Source of the DNA: Thermothelomyces thermophilus ATCC 42464
Lineage: Eukaryota; Ascomycota; Sordariomycetes; Sordariales; Chaetomiaceae
NCBI RefSeq assembly: GCF_000226095.1
Contig: NC_016472.1
Location: forward strand, 10,230,001 to 10,294,000
Direction: 5' to 3'
Length of the DNA stretch: 64,000 nucleotides
Position 1 is the first letter of the stretch. Each line of letters begins with the position of its first letter. The notes below the pieces were generated by a model that made no database searches, was not told where the DNA came from, and was given only the letters and a program-made list of their open reading frames with translations. Positions 47,447 to 58,961 of this stretch are shown here, in pieces. Position numbers and translations under genes: made by a program.

Positions 47447-50353
47447 GCCGAATATTCAAGAAACCAAGACATCAAGTAGACCTGGCGCGCAGAGCTCCTG
47501 GTCCTTCTCTGTGTCGGACAGAGCATGTGACCTGGCTCTTGTGTGCATGAACAGGTGAATGTCGAGGTGGAGCCTGGACCCAACTCTGGCCGACCAGCCG
47601 ACGATCCCTGCCTCCGCCGCGCACCCCGCAGCGGGAAGCTCCTGCAGACGCGACGTGAGCCCTTGCATTTGCCAAGCAGCTTGGTCTCGGGGTTCCTTGA
47701 CAGCGAGCGAACCCGGATGTCACATCACCGTACGTAATCCGTACGGTACTCGTACTTCGTATGTACATACCACATACGCGTACCACGTTCATTGCGGGCT
47801 GCAACTGGCTGCCTCCTTTCACAACAGGATATCTCGCGAAGGTTCGTTTCGGTGTTCTTGGTTGTTACGTCCGTAGGCAGTGATGGCGGCGGACCTCCTG
47901 ATACCTAATTACTGCTGCTGCCCGCAGGCCCAGGGAAAGCAATGACAACAGACGACCAGCCACTGTGGGGCAGGTGCGCCTCCCGATATTCTCTTAGAGT
48001 TTGGCAATATTCACGCTCTGCAAAGCCTCGAATCCCAGGCGCGGGGAGTTTTCTTTGCGACAGTGACTCGCTGCCATTAATCGAAGCCGCCAGGAGCCGG
48101 TTTGTCGGACGTCATCAAACTCGCCTGAGAAGGCCCGCTGCTCAATCAACTTAGAGGTAATACCTTCCTGACCACCTCGGTCATCACCTGGATACCTGCT
48201 TTGAAACACTAGAAGTACCGTGACCTCCTAGTAGTAGCTTAGGTACCCAGGTACCTAGGTACATCAGGTCCCTTAGGCAGGTAATGTACGCGCTGCACTG
48301 TATGTACCTTCCAGTTTGACGCGACTAGATAAGGTACATACCTTTGATACCGTCTTCCACTCTTGTTTACGCCTACCTCCGACCCTCAGCAATTGAGCTA
48401 CTGTCCGGAATTATCGAAAGAACGGCCCAAAGCATCTGGTGCTCAGTGTATTCCGATTTCCGGAAACTCTAGCCGAAAACTGACTCGACCCGGGATGTCA
48501 AGCTCAGTTTTCTGCCTCGGGCGACGCGAGCAGATACATTTTTCACCCAAGATGCCTTCCTCGGGAGGGTTCTAAGTCATGACACTCGCTAAGCCCCGCC
48601 AAAGGACAACAAGCTTCCAATGCCATGGCTTTCACAGTACCGTACGTACCTGCGTTTCCAGGAATGTGGTATTACTCAAGGTATGAGAGTCTTGGGGCAC
48701 AGCTTTATGTTCTTGGAGTATGTGTGGCATTAGGTGAACGGCAATGTGGCATGGCACCTCAGAGCTGCTCAGCCGCTACCTTGTGCAGTGGGTATGGTCA
48801 CGCGTTTTGGTGAGGAACTCCTGGAAGAGACATCTTAGTTACGGACGTTTAGCAACCGTTCAATGCTTCTAAGACAGAGTCTGCGAAGGGTCTTCCCAAA
48901 CTCGCTTTCCGAGGCACATGCTCACCACATTTTGGCTGGATGGAAGCTTATTCAATGTGCCCACAGGAGCTCTCCCTTTGACGCTCTGACGTATCGTAAG
49001 ACGGGAGAAAACGTGCTCCCACATTCACCAGGTTCAGAGTGCGGCTCGAACCGCAGCCAACCGTTGTTGAAAGGCGGCAAGCTGCATGTCCGGCACCACT
49101 TGCCGGGTCCTGCAGCTTCCCACCTTTGGATGGCTCTGTTGCGGGCTCGTCTCTTTCCCCCTAGTATTATTCTTGCGGCCGTTCCACACAACGCACCGGT
49201 CTTGGCTTACGTCCCAACTTCCTCACTGGGGCGTTGGATGGCCCTTGTTGTTGATTGGATACGGCATGATACAGTGTTTGAACTCATCCGACCGTCTTTT
49301 TGGCCCTAAGCCTTCTACTGGCGACTAAGCAACACCGTTTGCGAGGGGCGCCACGGATGGGCGCTGTAGTCGTCGGCCAGCCGTTGCCTCTGGGTCCCTC
49401 CTGCCCTGCATGTTGCGCATGCCCGTCATTGACTGCCGCTCCACACAGACAGCCTGGAGTACAAGCATCGGGGACCGTTTGACGCTGGAGATGCGGATTA
49501 TTAGAAGGTGCTGGGACGTTGAGCTCGCGCCGGATAATGGTGAGGCATTATTTGTCGAGCTAGCCTTCCGGGCTTCATAAAGGGTAAATAAAGGGAGATG
49601 CTTCCTCCAGGGCTGCAGACTCCTCCCCGGAACCCGCCCCGCTAGGCACGGGGGAAGCGCACAGGTGCAACCCGATCATCCTGCGATGCTCTGTCCCCAG
49701 GTACAACTTGTGTTTTCTTCGTTTGGAGTTCGAGCATGCGCGCAGTCGCGACCCGCGGAGGTCCCAGAGATCTGCTGGGTAACCCTGTAGCATCGATTTT
49801 GGGCAGTTTACACCGCAATGTTGACGTGTTGCTTCAGCGCGTTACCCTGAGGCATGCCGGAGCCCCTTCCCGGCAAACACAACGTTCTGAGGCACCCCAA
49901 CTCCTTCACCTGGGTCCCTCGCTCGGCATTCTGATAGGGTCTGGGTTGCTCTTCTTCATGCCGACGATCTTCGGCGTAGTTCCGTGACCAGCCCAGAGCA
50001 GCTCCTGATCTGCGATGGTACGGCGTTCGTACAGCGCACCTCTGCTCGGGATACAACTTGAACCGACGGCTCCATCCGGGCTTCACCGTCAGAACGGCCA
50101 TCCGAACGTGGGTTGAGGGGGACAAACGCGAGGACCACTACAGTCTGTGTTCCAGACACCCCCGCTGCCGTCCCCTTTTAAGTGCGACGGTTGCCATCCT
50201 CCTCCCGCTTCCAGGCTCTGTCCAAGGTGATGTCTTACTGCCTGATATGTGTGTACTTGTGCGAAGCAAACAAGCTGTCGCCCGCTCGACTCTTCCGCCT
50301 TGGGTTCACATGCCTTCTCTGACCGGCACCGTGGGTCTGGTGCGAGCACGGGA
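47447..50353. other. About 2.9 kb without a recognisable gene
   Basis: This region separates the divergent HAUS3-like (-) and LrgB-like (+) genes and holds both promoters. Frames of 60-148 codons occur on both strands without a domain I know. GTAC-containing words are conspicuous near 47,730-47,790, and AGGTACCT-type palindromes near 48,236-48,345. The last 500 bp upstream of 50354 stay open in one frame for 99 codons, probably by chance. Confidence 0.45.
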
Positions 50354-51950
50354 ATGACTTCACTGCCGGTGCACCTTCCTCCAACCTCAAGCCTGGTATC
50401 CGCAACCCCGATGCCTCGAAACTGGATCGTGCTGCGCGAGCAGGTTCAAGATGGTTTAATTGCGGTTGTCATGGCCTCCATCGCCCAGCTGTTGATCACT
50501 GCCATACAGCTGGGCCTAAACCGGGAGGGAACGGACTTTCCAGCGCCGATACTGGCCATGGTTGGGTTATTTGCGGCCTTTTCCGCTATTGGATTCGTCC
50601 TTCCTGGACTTGAAAGTGTGCACATGAGGTGGCTACGGCGTCCTGTGAGTACTGGTAGCAGAGACGTTTTCGGACGCCGTATCTGACCGAAGCAGACAGA
50701 GCTCCTAAATCGTCACATGTCCATTGGGTTTGCTATTCCGGTGGTCATGCTCTGCCGCGGCCCTGTATCTGACCCGCGCAGTGTCGGCATGATTGTTATC
50801 TGTTTCTGTGAGACGTCTTGCCGCTCCTCTGCCCAAAAGCCATAGCTAACGTGCCAAGTTCTGACGGGCCTGTTCAACACTGTCTTTGCTTACATTCTTA
50901 CTTTCTTGATCCAGTGTGTCATCGTTCGCTACGACAAAGCCTTCTTGGAAGCCCGGCGGCCTGGGGATGTGGAAAGGGGGCGAGAAACGCATACACAAGA
51001 GCCAGTCAACTTGGACAAACCGTCCTGCGAGGGCTCGCCGGGGGAAAATTCGTTGACCATGGGTTTCTACGGCTCAGCGGAATCCTCCGAACCGGTCGAG
51101 CCGACATCGCACCATGCACCGAGCGTTGGTACGCAACAGTCAAGGAGTTTGTCCCCCCGTGATGCTTTGTACGCCTGGGCAACCAGCAACCCTATCCTTC
51201 TTCTTTCCTGGCTCCTTACTCTAGCCGTGGGCGTTCCGCTCCGCTACTGCAGAGGCCACGACGTAGCCCTCGGGACCCTTCTGATCTTTTCCGCCTGGCT
51301 CACCGCGCTCGCCATCCAAACCGCCATCAAGTGCACCGCCCATCTGCCGCCCAGTATTCGGACCCTCCTCTCAAGCCTCCTTAACCCCGTCCTCTGCACC
51401 TCCCTCGCCATGATAGCCTACGTCTTCATCGACGGAGTCCTCAGTCACCGGCCGTTGAGTGTCATGCTCGACACCCTGCAAACCCACACCACCTTACCTA
51501 CCCTCCTTCTCCACCCGGCCGACACCCCTACCACCGTGCCCCAACCGGCACGGTTACCCCCTGGACGGATGGCCGCCGGCGACGTAGCAACCACCCTCCT
51601 TAACTCAGGCCTCGTCGCCTGGGGGCTGAAGCTCTACGCCCACCGCGCGCACCTCTTCTCGCGGGCCGGTCTCGCCGTGGTCACCGTTTCCTCGGCCCTC
51701 GCGCTGGCCAACCTGGCGGGCGGCCCGCTGTTTGCGCGCGCCGTGCTCGGCGTGGCGCCGCCTAGCAACGCCCTCGCTTTCGCGGCACGGAGCGTCACCA
51801 TTGCGCTGGCGGGTCCTGTCATGAGTATGCTCGGCGGCGATGGTGGGCTGAACGCGGCCATGGTTGTGGGTGGAGGGATTGTGTACCAGATAGGGCTGGG
51901 GTTGGGAATAGGGAGGTGGTTGGAGGCGGGAGTCGTAGAGAGGGTGGTGA

Positions 51951-51981
<31 letters not shown>

Positions 51982-52441
51982 GTGGTGGTGGTGGTCGAGA
52001 ATGGTGAGAGATGGCGGTGGTCATGATTATGGTGGTGGCGACGGTAATGGCCGTGGTGAGGATGAGGGTTACGGTAGCAATAATAGCTGTCTCAGCGGCA
52101 GTACCGCAACGGGGAGCCGGAATGGCGGGAGGGCGGAAGATGGTGGTGGTACAGGGACGGGCAGGGAGGGTGGCACACAATGGGTGGGTGGTGGGCAGGC
52201 ACAGGGCGCGAATCGGGCGACCGTTAAGGTGCAGCAGAGCGCGAACGACCCAAGGATTGTTGCCGCTGGCGTCACAATCGGTGTTAACGCCGCGGCCATG
52301 GGTACGGCGTACTTGTACGAGGTACACAGCGAGGCAGCGCCGCACGCCGCATTATCGATGATTGCGCTGGGTGTCATGACGGTGGTATTTTCGAGCATAC
52401 AACCGCTCTCGCAGTGGGTTGTGAGGAGTATTGGTACATGA
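50354..52441 (+). CDS. LrgB/CidB-family multi-pass membrane protein
   Basis: Predicted exons are 50354-50644, 50696-50807 and 50859-52441, giving 661 aa. The N-terminal part has about four hydrophobic segments (for example GLIAVVMASIAQLLITAIQL and VGMIVICFFLTGLFNTVFAY) in the position of an LrgA-like half. The C-terminal half is LrgB: PILLLSWLLTLAVGVPLRYC, NPVLCTSLAMIAY, ARSVTIALAGPVMSMLGGDG, then DPRIVAAGVTIGVNAAAMGT. This arrangement recalls the plant chloroplast glycolate/glycerate transporter PLGG1, an LrgA-LrgB fusion, and bacterial CidA/CidB-LrgA/LrgB membrane pairs; the fungal substrate is unknown. A charged, Gly/Arg/Asp-rich insertion (about residues 465-580) containing an eight-arginine, four-tryptophan run separates the last LrgB blocks. 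Both introns are 51 nt; the second ends in AAG and was chosen by frame. The start is the first ATG in frame with the membrane region. Confidence 0.85.
51950..51995 (+). repeat. GGA/GGT trinucleotide repeat inside the LrgB-like gene
   Basis: A purine-rich GGA run followed by GGT repeats encodes the Arg and Trp homopolymers of the low-complexity insertion. Reading frame is kept through it. It is likely to vary in length between strains. Confidence 0.8.
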
Positions 52442-52884
52442 AAAGTTACGTACACACAAAGTGAGTATTGGCAACACCATAGGAAAAGACGGTGGGCATA
52501 TGGGGAAGTTTATCACTTCCAGGAGAGGGATGCCGCTGTTTTATGGTCAGAGAGCAAAAACTCCAAGGCCCCGGTTCCGCAGAGGGCGAGTAGGAAGGAG
52601 GGGCCCCATACAGAGGGATACCCATGGGCCGGTTTACTATCGATTTGGTATCAGCCTGGATTATGTCAACTTGGGACAATCAATCCCATCGAACCGGTTA
52701 TGCGCTCGACACTGGTGCCAGTGTTCTAAAGTAAAATCAGTGGCTGCCACCCGCGAGGCCGAACCAGTCTCGTATACGCGCTAAGGGGGTGGAATGATGC
52801 AGACGGAAAGAAAAGTACTCTAATCATAGCCATCTGTTCCCCATGTTTCGATGACAAGCTTGTGCCGGAATGCCGCCATCGCAT

Positions 52885-53580
52885 TCACTCGAGTCTGACG
52901 CGGCAGGTTAGCTATATCCAGAAAGGGAAATACATGGAGAAGGAAGCAAACCTTTCAATTAGGTGCAGCCCACTTGCTGTATCAACAATGCCGGAAATCT
53001 CCCCTTCCCGCAGCGCAAATGCGGCGTCTTCAAACTCCTTTTGCATGTCCCCCCTACCGAAGAAGCCCAGATCCCCCTGCTTGCGGGCGCTGCTGCAGTC
53101 TGATTCGGTGAGGGCGAGCTGGCCGAGTGAAATTTCGCCGGATTTGATGCGGGCCTCGTAGGACTTGATGATCTCGTACGCCTCTTCCTTGCTCCGGGTG
53201 ATGGTGTTTTCGCGCCAGCTTGACGGCCGCCGGCTGTCGCGGTGCTTGACGAGCAGGTGGGCGCAGCGGATCTTGCCCGGCTGGCGCTCCTCGCCGGTGC
53301 CGGCGGGTAGGCCCTTGTTGCTGTGGTACTTCGCCATGTAGATCTTGAGTTTCTCCGTGTCCGTGCCCGAGGGCGGTTCCCAGCGCGAGATCTTCTCGGC
53401 CGAATTGAAGTAGTAGGGCAGGTTCTTGGACTGGCTGTGGCGCACCTCCCAGTTGGGCGGAAGGCCGGTCTCAGGTTGCTGAAGGGGCACGTTAGTTCCT
53501 CAGTTGAAGTCGGAGAGGCTAGGCTACGTTGACACCGTGGGTAGGGCTGTTCAGAATTTGGAACTACTCACGTCGGCCAT
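52885..53580 (-). CDS. ESS1: Pin1/Ess1 peptidyl-prolyl cis-trans isomerase
   Basis: Predicted exons (minus strand) are 53580-53572 (9 nt, Met-Ala-Asp), 53478-52952 and 52894-52885 (10 nt), giving 181 aa that ends HLIERLE. The N-terminal WW domain (residues 9-39) has both tryptophans, Trp13 and Trp36, and binds phospho-Ser/Thr-Pro. The C-terminal parvulin domain starts at [11 protein letters not shown] and shows all Pin1 landmarks: His77, the phosphate-binding Lys81/Arg86/Arg87 ([11 protein letters not shown]) and the active-site Cys131 in SDCSS. The enzyme isomerises phospho-Ser/Thr-Pro bonds and, in yeast, acts on the RNA polymerase II C-terminal domain. A Pro/Lys linker (about 40-72) joins the domains. 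Intron 1 (93 nt) has a perfect CTAAC branch site and CAG end; intron 2 is 57 nt. The tiny end exons are required to obtain the conserved start and LE terminus. Confidence 0.95.
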
Positions 53581-55936
53581 GGTTCCAAGCAAGTTGCTGT
53601 GCGACTGACGGTAACTGAGACGATGACCACAAGAGAGCGTCCTGATGCGGGGACCTGAGCTTCGGTTCAGAATCGGTCGCGCAAGCAAGCGTAGCTGGCC
53701 GGTGGGTAAGAGACAATAAGACGAAACTTAAATAGAATGAACTGGTGATAGAGGGACTCCAGGAACAGCCGATGCCGCGGTTTGTCCTCTTATGAGCAGG
53801 CTGGCAGAATGACAAGGTTGCAGCGGGTTGTTAATCGAAGCCTCTGGATGCGGAGTGCAGCTGGGCCAAAAGGCGGGGTGATGGAAGGGTCATGGTGGGG
53901 GTGTGCAAGCGCCTGGTGTGCCCGCTGCAGGTGCACGGCGGGTTGCTTCGGACCCCTGTTTCAATGGCACCTACACCAGGGCATTGTCCCACACAACCAG
54001 GCACGCCAGGCTGCGTCACTCACAGTCACCTGTCCCACCTGTGTGGGCACGTACCACACCATCATCAATCACGAGGCTTGCCGCCAGAAAGCGCAGCGTT
54101 GCATTCGACGTAACTGGCGCGCTAAAACTCCAAGTCGTACAGGTTTGAAGAGCGATTGACCACCTTAGCCATAGTTAACCCTAAGGAAGAATACCTGACC
54201 TGTAGTTATATATGTACTGTACATATATACAAACTCCGGATTACATCTACATACGCACCCTCTGTTCGTGGTGTTTACACCGGGAACGGTTAACTTGGCG
54301 AGTGGCTACTTTGCGTGCTCTATGGTGTAAGTATCTCAATTTCGCTTCTCGTAGGCGGCAGAGCCGGGAGGCTAGCATTAGGTCAATTCGACACATTGAT
54401 GAAGTCGATGTGGAGTCGCCAATTTAGAGGCCAGAGGAAAGGATGATAAGTCTTGCAAGGTACTCTCCGAGGCGATGTTGGTCAAGTGATAAAAGAGCAT
54501 TCTCATGGTAAGGTACGACGACTTACTACACTTTCCTACCGTATATATATTATTGATATATTAATTATACGTAGTACCTTGAGACGAAGCCAATCTATAG
54601 CTTTATTAAGGTACCCTTGCCACTCTAACAGTTGTAGAGGAGGAATTAGCGTTCTTACTCGGGTGTGGTGTTAAGTGCTTGCTCGATGTTCCCGACAGAT
54701 TGCACAGTTCACACAGGCCAGGTTGGGATATGTTTCGAAAGGCCGAAAGGCGCCTGTCACCGCGGATTTGCACTTGCAGTGTACATTGCTTGTCGCCTAG
54801 TAGCCTCGCGTGAATGCTGGCGGCAACCAAGGGGAGCATCAGGTCTGTGTACCTTCCTTTAGGTAATTTTGATTACTGTGTACGTGCGTGGGAAACTAGC
54901 CCGAGATCGCGTTTTGTTCTCTTGAGATTAAGAAACAAACAAGGATCCTTCACACAGAAGAATGTATAGTACGTAGGATGCTACACTAGAGTACTTGTAT
55001 GTAATCTAGACTCTATACCCTACCTATCCCTCCTTGAGGCACCCTGCACTTTGCGATCCTCGAGTCTAAACAGCACAAGGCTAATCTGAACAGCGTAGAT
55101 AGAAGGCACTGCGTTGAAGGATGTAACGCTACATGAAGGTACCCTATGTAGTTAGGTACCGAGGGTACTTATTGTGCCCGAGTCATTGACACCCACTTGC
55201 AGTGGGGTCATGGCGCAGAGGTGAGCCCCTGACCTCAAGCTAAAACGGTTTAGGCGCTACTCAGTGCCAACGTTAAAAATTGTCGTAGTAGCTTAGTACC
55301 GGCCCGAGATAGGTACTTAATAGCAAGTAACTTTGTATGCGGCAGCCCCAAAACGGCAAGTGGAGGTTTAGGCTGATTCATTGTCCGTGAGTGGTAGAAT
55401 CAGGCACTGTGCATGTGGACAAACTTGTCATCTAGGCTGCTGCAAGGGAACACATGGAAACAGTGTCCGATGATATTCCGTTGTCTGCTGCTGCTTTAAG
55501 CATCGTCTCGCAGGTACGGTCAACTGCTCCCTACTCCGTTATGTCGAAAAGAGTTGGAGCAGAATTGTTTCTGGATTTTTGTTCCCCGTTTTACCAGTGC
55601 CTTGGCACGATTTACCACATCTGGGCTTGGATTTCCGGCTCCGCCAATTTCAGCCGTGGCTACACGTTTTGCTCAGACGTTTTACAGCGTTCTTACGGTC
55701 CCGCACGTACCATCATCATCCCAAGCGACTCCTTCCCCATCGGCCACTTCTCTCTAACAGCTCAATCATCGACTTCCGGCCACGCATCTATTTCTGTTGT
55801 CGCCCCCAGCAGAGCGCCCGACCAGTACTGAATCGGAACTGAATCTCTATCTTCCCCAGCTGTGTCGTGCCATACTTGTAGCACAGGTCAGGTCAGTTTC
55901 GAAGAGAAGAGGGGCCGTCTTGCCACCACACCAACG
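53581..55936. other. About 2.4 kb without a recognisable gene
   Basis: This region lies between the divergent Pin1 (-) and RPB9 (+) genes. It contains no frame with a known domain. The part 54,540-54,620 is AT-rich with TATATAT words, and GGTACC-type words recur at 55,138-55,320. The final 450 bp, with a pyrimidine-rich stretch near 55,690-55,860, should hold the RPB9 promoter and leader. Confidence 0.45.
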
Positions 55937-57111
55937 ATGTCCTCTCCCTCGGCCACCGCTAGCGACCGCAAAAAGCCGGTTGAGCAGATTACATTCCGCT
56001 TCTGCTCCGAGTGTAGCAACATGCTATACCCCAAGGAGGACGAGGTCGAGCGCAAGCTCATGTTCACGTGTCGCACTTGCAATTTCTCAGAGGAGGCCAC
56101 CTCGTCGTGCATCTTCCGCAACACCATGAACAACGCCGTCGGCGAGACGGCCGGCGTGACGCAGGACGTCGGCAGCGATCCTACGGTGGGTAGCTCTTCT
56201 TCTTTCTGCCCTGACACGGACCCTTCTGAGCGCCGAGGGCCGGGCTCGTTGTCGATCGTCTCGAGCTCAACGAGCCACTCCATTGCTTCGGCCTGCGTAT
56301 CTTCCTGCCTTGGGTGTGGTCGCATGTTTGTCTGCGAGGCATGCGGTGACCACTTCAAGATGCTCCGCGCAGATCTTGGTACGCCGGAACTCGAGTTCGA
56401 TGAGGCCAGCGGACTTGAGTTTGACCGGGACGTCGACACCGATGACGAGCTTGATGTGGACCTCCAAGATGTGGAAATCATGGCTTGGACCGGTGAGAGT
56501 CTCGACGAACTTGGCGCCTTGGTGTCTCGAACAGAGGACCTTTTCGGGCTTCGCAATGTCGAACTCAGTATGGAAGAGAAGGCCACGAGCGCTCTCAGAG
56601 TTGGTGTTCCAGTATCTTGAAGACGTCACAACTCTTGCCTAGGGATGTGGTGCCTGAACGCCGGGTTATTGCAATGAATCGGGGTTTTCGCGGTTAATCC
56701 CATGATATGAACGACCTGTACGACACACGACATCCATGACAGCGAGCTTTCACACATGTCTCAACCATCATTATTGCGCATGCAACAATAACGCATCGGG
56801 TCATCTCTGGAGAGTGGCAGCCTTTGGCCAGGAACCTGTTGGTCGAAGCTCGGAGCATCTGCAAAGCGCGCTTAATGATAATTAATGACGAGAATCGAGG
56901 GCTGACAGTGTTTCCTTGTCTAGTTGCCAAGGGCTAAGAGAAGCTGCCCGGCTTGTCAACATGACGAGGCGGTTTTCTTTCAATCGCAACAGCGCAGCGC
57001 CGAGACGGGAATGGTAAGGAACTCTGAGAAGACTCCTCGGGCAATTGCGGTTGCTGACAGTAGTAGAAACTTTTCTATGTCTGCTGTGAGTGCGGCAACA
57101 TCTTTCAATAG
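55937..57111 (+). CDS. RPB9: RNA polymerase II subunit RPB9
   Basis: Predicted exons are 55937-56185, 56924-57013 and 57067-57111, giving 127 aa, close to human (125) and yeast (122) Rpb9. The first zinc ribbon has Cys23/26 (FRFCSECSNMLYP) and Cys45/48 (FTCRTC); the second has Cys91/94 (CPACQHDEAVFFQSQQRSAE) and Cys119/122 (LFYVCCECGNIFQ). The invariant DPTLPR is formed exactly across intron 1. Rpb9 sits on the polymerase jaw and affects start-site choice, elongation and fidelity with TFIIS. Intron 2 is 53 nt. Intron 1 is 738 nt, far longer than any other in this window, and stays open in the exon 1 frame for 145 further codons (to 56620), so a retained-intron product of 227 aa is conceivable. 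The start ATG has a good context (CAACG). Confidence 0.93.
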
Positions 57112-57509
57112 GCCGTTGGTCTTTTTTGGGGTCAAGTTTCCCATCATTATTCATCAAAAGGCATCGGCACACTTTGGCGTTTAGCGATAGAGGTCACCGG
57201 CTTTGGAGGCGGCGCAGCGTTTTACACTATGGTCAATTCATGTATTTGATGGATTGCGAGTTGCTGGACGGAATCGAATCAACAAGTCTACCTATTTACC
57301 GTTTACTTTTGTACAAGTAGTATACACATCCCGAGTAACGCCATCCAAATGCCACTGCTTAACGGTTAACCCTAGCGTGACACGCTGCCGCCGTCAATAC
57401 ACTTGCTCTCCGTTTGCCCGGCGGCGCCAGCCTAGGATGCAGCATAACATCAAGCTGGTTCAACAGCGTACCGCCGCAAGCCCAATTACCTCCCAATCCC
57501 TTCGAAGAG
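57112..57509. other. Shared 3' region of convergent RPB9 and uL14m genes
   Basis: The two genes converge, and about 400 bp separate their stops. No gene or special structure is visible. Both 3' untranslated regions must lie here. Confidence 0.5.
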
Positions 57510-58015
57510 TTATGCCTGCATGGGTGCCATGCTGAGAATCCTGCTCCACTTCTTCTTTCTCAGCTCCTGTCCCACGACGCCGTTGATTCGGGAGCCGATC
57601 GGGTCGCCGGACTTGTTGATGAGAACGCAAGCATTGTCGTCAAAGCGAATCACACTGCCGTCCCGTCGTTGCACCCTTTGTTTTGTTCGCACCACGACCG
57701 CATGCCGGATGTCGCCGCGCTTGACCTTGGCACCAGAAGTTCCGGCCATGCCCTCCGCTTGGGCTCCTCTCTGTTTCTGAACGACCACCACAATCCTGTC
57801 GCCTGTACCAATAAATGGTTAACTCCCGGAGCAAGGCCCGAATTCGTTTAAAGTGACTACGCACCAATAGAGGCGTGTCTCTTCTGCCCGACAACCATGG
57901 CACATTCGACAATGGCCGCCCCGGAGTTGTCGATGCAATTAAGCATCGTCTAGCCTGCTGGTCAGTCCTGCAAGGCAGTTAAATCCAAAACAATACACAC
58001 CTTTAGCTGAATCAT
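57510..58015 (-). CDS. MRPL38: Mitochondrial large-subunit ribosomal protein uL14m
   Basis: Predicted exons (minus strand) are 58015-58001 (15 nt), 57949-57865 and 57802-57510, giving 130 aa. The sequence is a full-length uL14: [20 protein letters not shown], then [44 protein letters not shown] and the closing [14 protein letters not shown], all hallmarks of bacterial L14. The long DNSGA start and the lack of eukaryotic uL14 features indicate the mitochondrial form (Mrpl38 in yeast), although no separate cleavable presequence is apparent. It binds 23S-like rRNA at the subunit interface. Introns are 51 and 62 nt with GTGTGT/GTGCGT donors and TAG/CAG acceptors; the very short first exon is needed for the conserved MIQ start. 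Confidence 0.95.
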
Positions 58016-58961
58016 TTTGACCAGTCACTGTCTGAAAGCGCGGCGCTTGCAACGACTGATATTGAGCTCTGCAACTTGAGACGTGGTTGCCCACTATCAG
58101 GTCGTCTTGGCCAATGCCGAACCCCAGAAAATTGTTCGGGCCTGGAATGGTAGAGGATGGATTATGTAACCAAGGCGGTGAGCAGGTCGTTCGATGTTCT
58201 TCAAGATCGAGGGGCAGAAAGCTTGGCAGATGGTCAACCAATGGGAAGCGTTGCGCAACTGTCGGGGCTTGCTGCTCTTTGTGTTTAGTTAGTTTGCCTA
58301 GCCCCCGAATTTCCAGGGCAACAGCACATGGGGGGAACTGGAACTCCCGGGTCTGGCATTCAAGCTGGACTTCTCCATTTCTGTAGAGATGCTGCAACAT
58401 CCATCTCATCTTCATCCGCCGATCCTCAACTTTTATGAGCCCGGATTTCCAACCGTCAAGCCTTCCATATTGTCACGGTTCATGAATTCCAGCCTGTGCA
58501 TCTGCGTATGACGACAACATATGCAATTCGCCGCAATCTGTTAAGGCTGAGCTGCGATTTCGACCGACCGTCTGCCGAGGTCGTGCAGCTGCTGATTGGC
58601 ACTTCAATTTCAGCTGGGGATATCTCGGTGGGAAGCTGAGCAGAGCTGTTCCTTGCATCGGTTTTCAGCTGCTTCGCCGTTCAAGCACGTGCAGTGTGCC
58701 GCGAAGCGCATTTTGCTGCTGCAAGCCAGAGGCTTTTTGCGACCAGGACAAATTGCCCGGATCAGCGGTCGCTGGGAGGATAGCAGATTCGGGCATGGAA
58801 AGCTGACACTCTTTTAAATCTGTCGCAGCACCGATAGTGCATATCCGCTCCTTTCAATCCACAGGCACTGGTGGTCACCATCCACCCAGCCCATTCTCAT
58901 TTCCCGGCCCTCTCCCTTTTGCGCGCAACCGAGCCCTTCTCTTACCTCACTAGTCCTCATA
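58016..58961. other. Bidirectional promoter region of uL14m and SET9 genes
   Basis: About 950 bp separate the divergent start codons. A minus-strand frame of 158 codons (57,939-58,415) overlaps the uL14m leader and shows no known domain. The 100 bp before the SET9 start are pyrimidine-rich. I see no further gene. Confidence 0.45.

Noticed and set aside
51950-51995. GGA/GGT repeat as an intron of the LrgB-like gene
   Set aside because: The frame is open through it and no convincing donor, branch and acceptor set removes it, although RNA evidence could still change this.
55205-55280. tRNA-like stretch (GGCGCAGAGG ... motif)
   Set aside because: No pairing acceptor or T stem and no B box can be found.
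55888-56586. 232-codon open frame antisense to RPB9 exon 1 and intron 1
   Set aside because: The first half is the mirror of the real RPB9 exon, and its serine-rich composition is what antisense of acidic coding sequence gives. No domain is visible.
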